NCBI GenBank assembly: GCA_002989075.1
Contig: PSQN01000012.1
Location: 1,748,480 to 1,812,479, forward strand
Origin: Arthonia radiata
Lineage: Eukaryota; Ascomycota; Arthoniomycetes; Arthoniales; Arthoniaceae
DNA: 64,000 bases
Direction of reading: 5' to 3'
The translations under genes and the position numbers were made by a program. Each line of letters starts with the position of its first letter. Positions within the stretch are counted from its first letter, which is position 1. Below are positions 61,701-64,000 of this stretch, one piece after another. Below the pieces are notes generated by a model. The model searched no databases. It was not told the DNA's origin and saw nothing but the letters and a program-made list of their open reading frames with translations.

Positions 61701-62749
61701 CTATATTAGTATCCGCAAATCTCTAGGCATATAATAGCTATAAGCTAGAGCTAGACAAAGTCTTTTGTTCCTTAGGCCTCTTTATTAACTCGTTATTTAG
61801 TGTTGTAAGTCCTTCTTCTACGTCTAGAGAGTAGTAGACTACTAGGGGTTAGCTAGTCGGCTAATAGGCTTTAGTATAATATAAGCCAGCTAGCGGTACT
61901 AAGCTTAGTAGCAGACAGATAGCTACTATAAAATATAAGTATAGGTACTTTCTTACCTGATATTCGCTAAGGATAACAAGCAATATTATCGAGGTCAATA
62001 TACTGCGTCCAAACCTCTCTTTTTATAACTCCTAGGTAACTGTTATCTAAGTCTAGATATACTAGAGCTATTAATGCCTACAAGTACAGTATTTATAGCT
62101 TGTATTGCGATAATAGTAGCATTTTTTGTACTTGCTTGTAGCGCTAATATATAATAATAAGAGTATAGAGGTCGTATAATTAGAAGACAGAAAAACAATT
62201 AGAAGAGGAAGTAAGCTACAGATCGCTTTAAAATCGGTAATAAGGAGGAAGTAAGATATATACTAGAAATTGTATACCACTTAGATATACTTAAAGAAAA
62301 TATTAAAGATAAACGAAGCAATAATTAGAGTATAACTTGTACTAAACTAATACGCTCAGTAAATATATAGTTCCGGCTAACAAGATAAGTCTTGTATTAT
62401 AAAAAATCTTTTAAAGTCTAGATCTCTCCTCTGTTATTTATAGCTCTAGCGCCGCCTCTTTACTTACTTTATTTTTGCGCTATTAATAATCGTACTATAC
62501 TAGACCTATAGCGTAGCGGTAGATTGCGCTAGAGAGTAACGCTACTAGATCTCCTTATAGGCGAGTCTATGTTTCTCTCGCAGGCGAAGTAGCGACTCGT
62601 TATCCTTATCTATATACCTTATCCTCTTTCGTACGTATAAGATATTGGTAGGGGATATAGAAGACTATAGCGAGGGAAGCTACGCTATATTCTAAGGCTA
62701 GCGAAGTGCTAACGGTACGCTCGCTACCTCGAACATAATATTAACTTTA
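61701..62749. other. RIP-biased sequence, no gene recognised
   Basis: Downstream of the NLR remnant. No LTR, repeat or readable conserved motif found. Confidence 0.35.
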
Positions 62750-63170
62750 TACAATTCTAGCCCCGTAGTTTTAAGAATATCTTATAAAGACTACTAACCG
62801 GAGGTAGATATAGTAAGAGAGTTAAAGGTAATATAAGACGCGGCTATTAAAACAGTTGGTGGATACTAGGAGAAACTAGTACTAGAACGACCGCAATAGG
62901 CCTTCTATAATAAACTCGTTAATCTTATAGTTTATAGGGCCCCGAGCTAGCGCCAGCTAGCTTATTTTCGTCGCTACTGTTGTAAGTACTCCTCCGACGC
63001 TACGGTAGCAAACTAGAGACCCTCGCACTACTACTCTTAGATTAGGATTAGGGCTCTAATTGCCGTCGATTAGGAGATAGTGCTAGATAGCAGTATTAAC
63101 AATAGTAGAATATATAAAGGGGCTTCTAGATACTATAGAGTATTAAGGTTAGTAGTAGTAGCAATCAAGT
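62750..63170 (+). pseudogene. Degenerate coding sequence, unknown family
   Basis: A plus-strand frame (2 modulo 3) with about nine RIP-type stops reads EVDIVRELKVI, DAAIKTVGGY, FYNKLVNLIVYRAPS, LAYFRRYCCKYSSDATVAN and IRIRALIAVD, ending in AIKC and TAA near 63174. The Cys pair and following His (PSHYY) hint at a metal site, but this is weak. No family recognised. Confidence 0.4.
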
Positions 63171-64000
63171 GTTAAGAATTGTATACGTATTTAGTATTAA
63201 CTTTTATAATATAGTAAATGCTATACTATCTAACTTAGATATACTACGACTTCTAGTAGTACGAGATCTTGGTACGCACTAATCTACGGTCTAGAACAAC
63301 ATACATTAGTTTCTCTAATAGACAAGCAATATAATAATGTTTCCTCTATACTTTAATATTAAGCGACAGTATCCGCTATTCCTTATAACAGCTACTACTA
63401 CTAGAATCTACCTCGTTATTATAATTGTTTTTATTGTTGCTGCTACCGTCTTTACAGACACTTTCTACGCTCTTAATATTTTACTTACCCTCGTCGCTTT
63501 GCTCCGCGTAGTCGCTAGTCTTAGGGTGCGTATCTAAATCTTGTATACTAAAGTTGTCCTTCTTTCCTCTACGCTCGTTATCCGGCTAGAAACACAGTAG
63601 ATTCTAATCTAGCATAGCCTTAGAACCTTAAGTTAGCTCGACCTACGCTATAACTATAGCGACGTCTGTATATAGACTAGATATAGGTATACTTTCTTTA
63701 ATACTTTATTCGATATTAAGCTTTCGATACTTAGAGTAATATATTTCCGATTCTCTATACTAAACAATTCTTAACATTATAGCATCTTATAAAGCGTTAT
63801 AAACATAGATAAAATTGTTATAACTTAGACAACTTTATAATTAGTTAGCGGATTTATCGATACTTATTAATAATTCCTCTAGACGGCTTAAGAAAGTAGA
63901 GAAGATAGTACAGCGGGCGTTGTAAGGCTACGCAAAGGCATAAGAACTAGATTTTACGTCGATATTTCGTAAGGTCAACGATCTAGGTCTACTCTATATA
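63171..64000. other. RIP-biased end of window
   Basis: A minus-strand frame at about 63620-63330 reads as a Ser/Asn/Asp-rich low-complexity segment (IQDLDTHPKTSDYAEQSDEG, then NNKNNYNNEVDSSSSS) with few stops. This makes the hydrophobic plus-strand open frame at 63337-63537 a probable shadow. The rest holds no recognisable feature. Confidence 0.35.

Noticed and set aside
63337-63537. Hydrophobic 66-codon plus-strand frame resembling a membrane peptide
   Set aside because: It is antisense to a Ser/Asn/Asp-rich minus-strand coding remnant. Antisense of such codons naturally gives hydrophobic residues.
1-64000. CRISPR array, bacterial operons, rRNA or tRNA genes
   Set aside because: No direct-repeat/spacer pattern was seen (the tandem arrays are contiguous 126-bp coding repeats), nor rRNA or tRNA cloverleaf signatures. 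Splice sites, LTR elements and RIP indicate a fungal nuclear genome.

Overview
The window looks like a transposon-choked, RIP-mutated compartment of a filamentous ascomycete (Pezizomycotina). Most of it is AT-rich and TpA-rich. Related repeat copies differ mainly by C-to-T and G-to-A transitions, and old coding frames can still be read but are punctured by TAA/TAG where Trp, Gln or Arg codons are expected. That is the signature of repeat-induced point mutation. Only about 41.45-46.85 kb, plus a small patch near 21.8-22.4 kb, has ordinary GC content, and only there do intact genes survive.

Three LTR-retrotransposon families account for most of the DNA. Gypsy-A (plus strand, 196-bp LTRs) has a copy cut by the window start (1-8238) and a complete copy at 23463-31475 with a perfect TAGCT target-site duplication. 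Gypsy-B (449-450-bp LTRs) has one copy at 12858-20691 and a second copy now split into 49062-53348 and 58582-61325. A Copia family (LTRs about 500 bp, TG...CA ends) is present as a full-length reverse copy at 53493-58581, a copy interrupted by Gypsy-B (10962-21809), a truncated copy inside Gypsy-A (3019-5076), a solo LTR (15202-15710) and a rearranged LTR (48464-49061).

Between the transposons lie remnants of host or accessory genes: a DUF3435-type tyrosine-recombinase-like pseudogene (about 8.7-9.95 kb), 42-residue TPR repeats of a probable NLR (10.6-10.96 kb, minus), and the 3' half of a WD40-type NLR with about twelve 126-bp repeats, now in three pieces (46.9-48.46, 53.35-53.49 and 61.33-61.7 kb). 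There are also several decayed coding stretches of unknown family (22.6-23.0, 32.8-34.2, 37.9-38.4, 39.2-40.9 and 62.75-63.17 kb).

The GC-normal island holds two divergently transcribed genes. 42541-43236 (minus) encodes a 231-residue protein, and 44723-45940 (plus, with introns) encodes a protein with a nucleotidyltransferase-like GG...DxD signature. Both appear to be distant members of one nucleotidyltransferase-like fold.

The best-supported structural result is an inversion. If 49062-53492 is flipped back, three separate insertions regain perfect 5-bp target-site duplications (TAAGA, AGAGT, CTATA) and the WD40 NLR frame becomes continuous across all of them.
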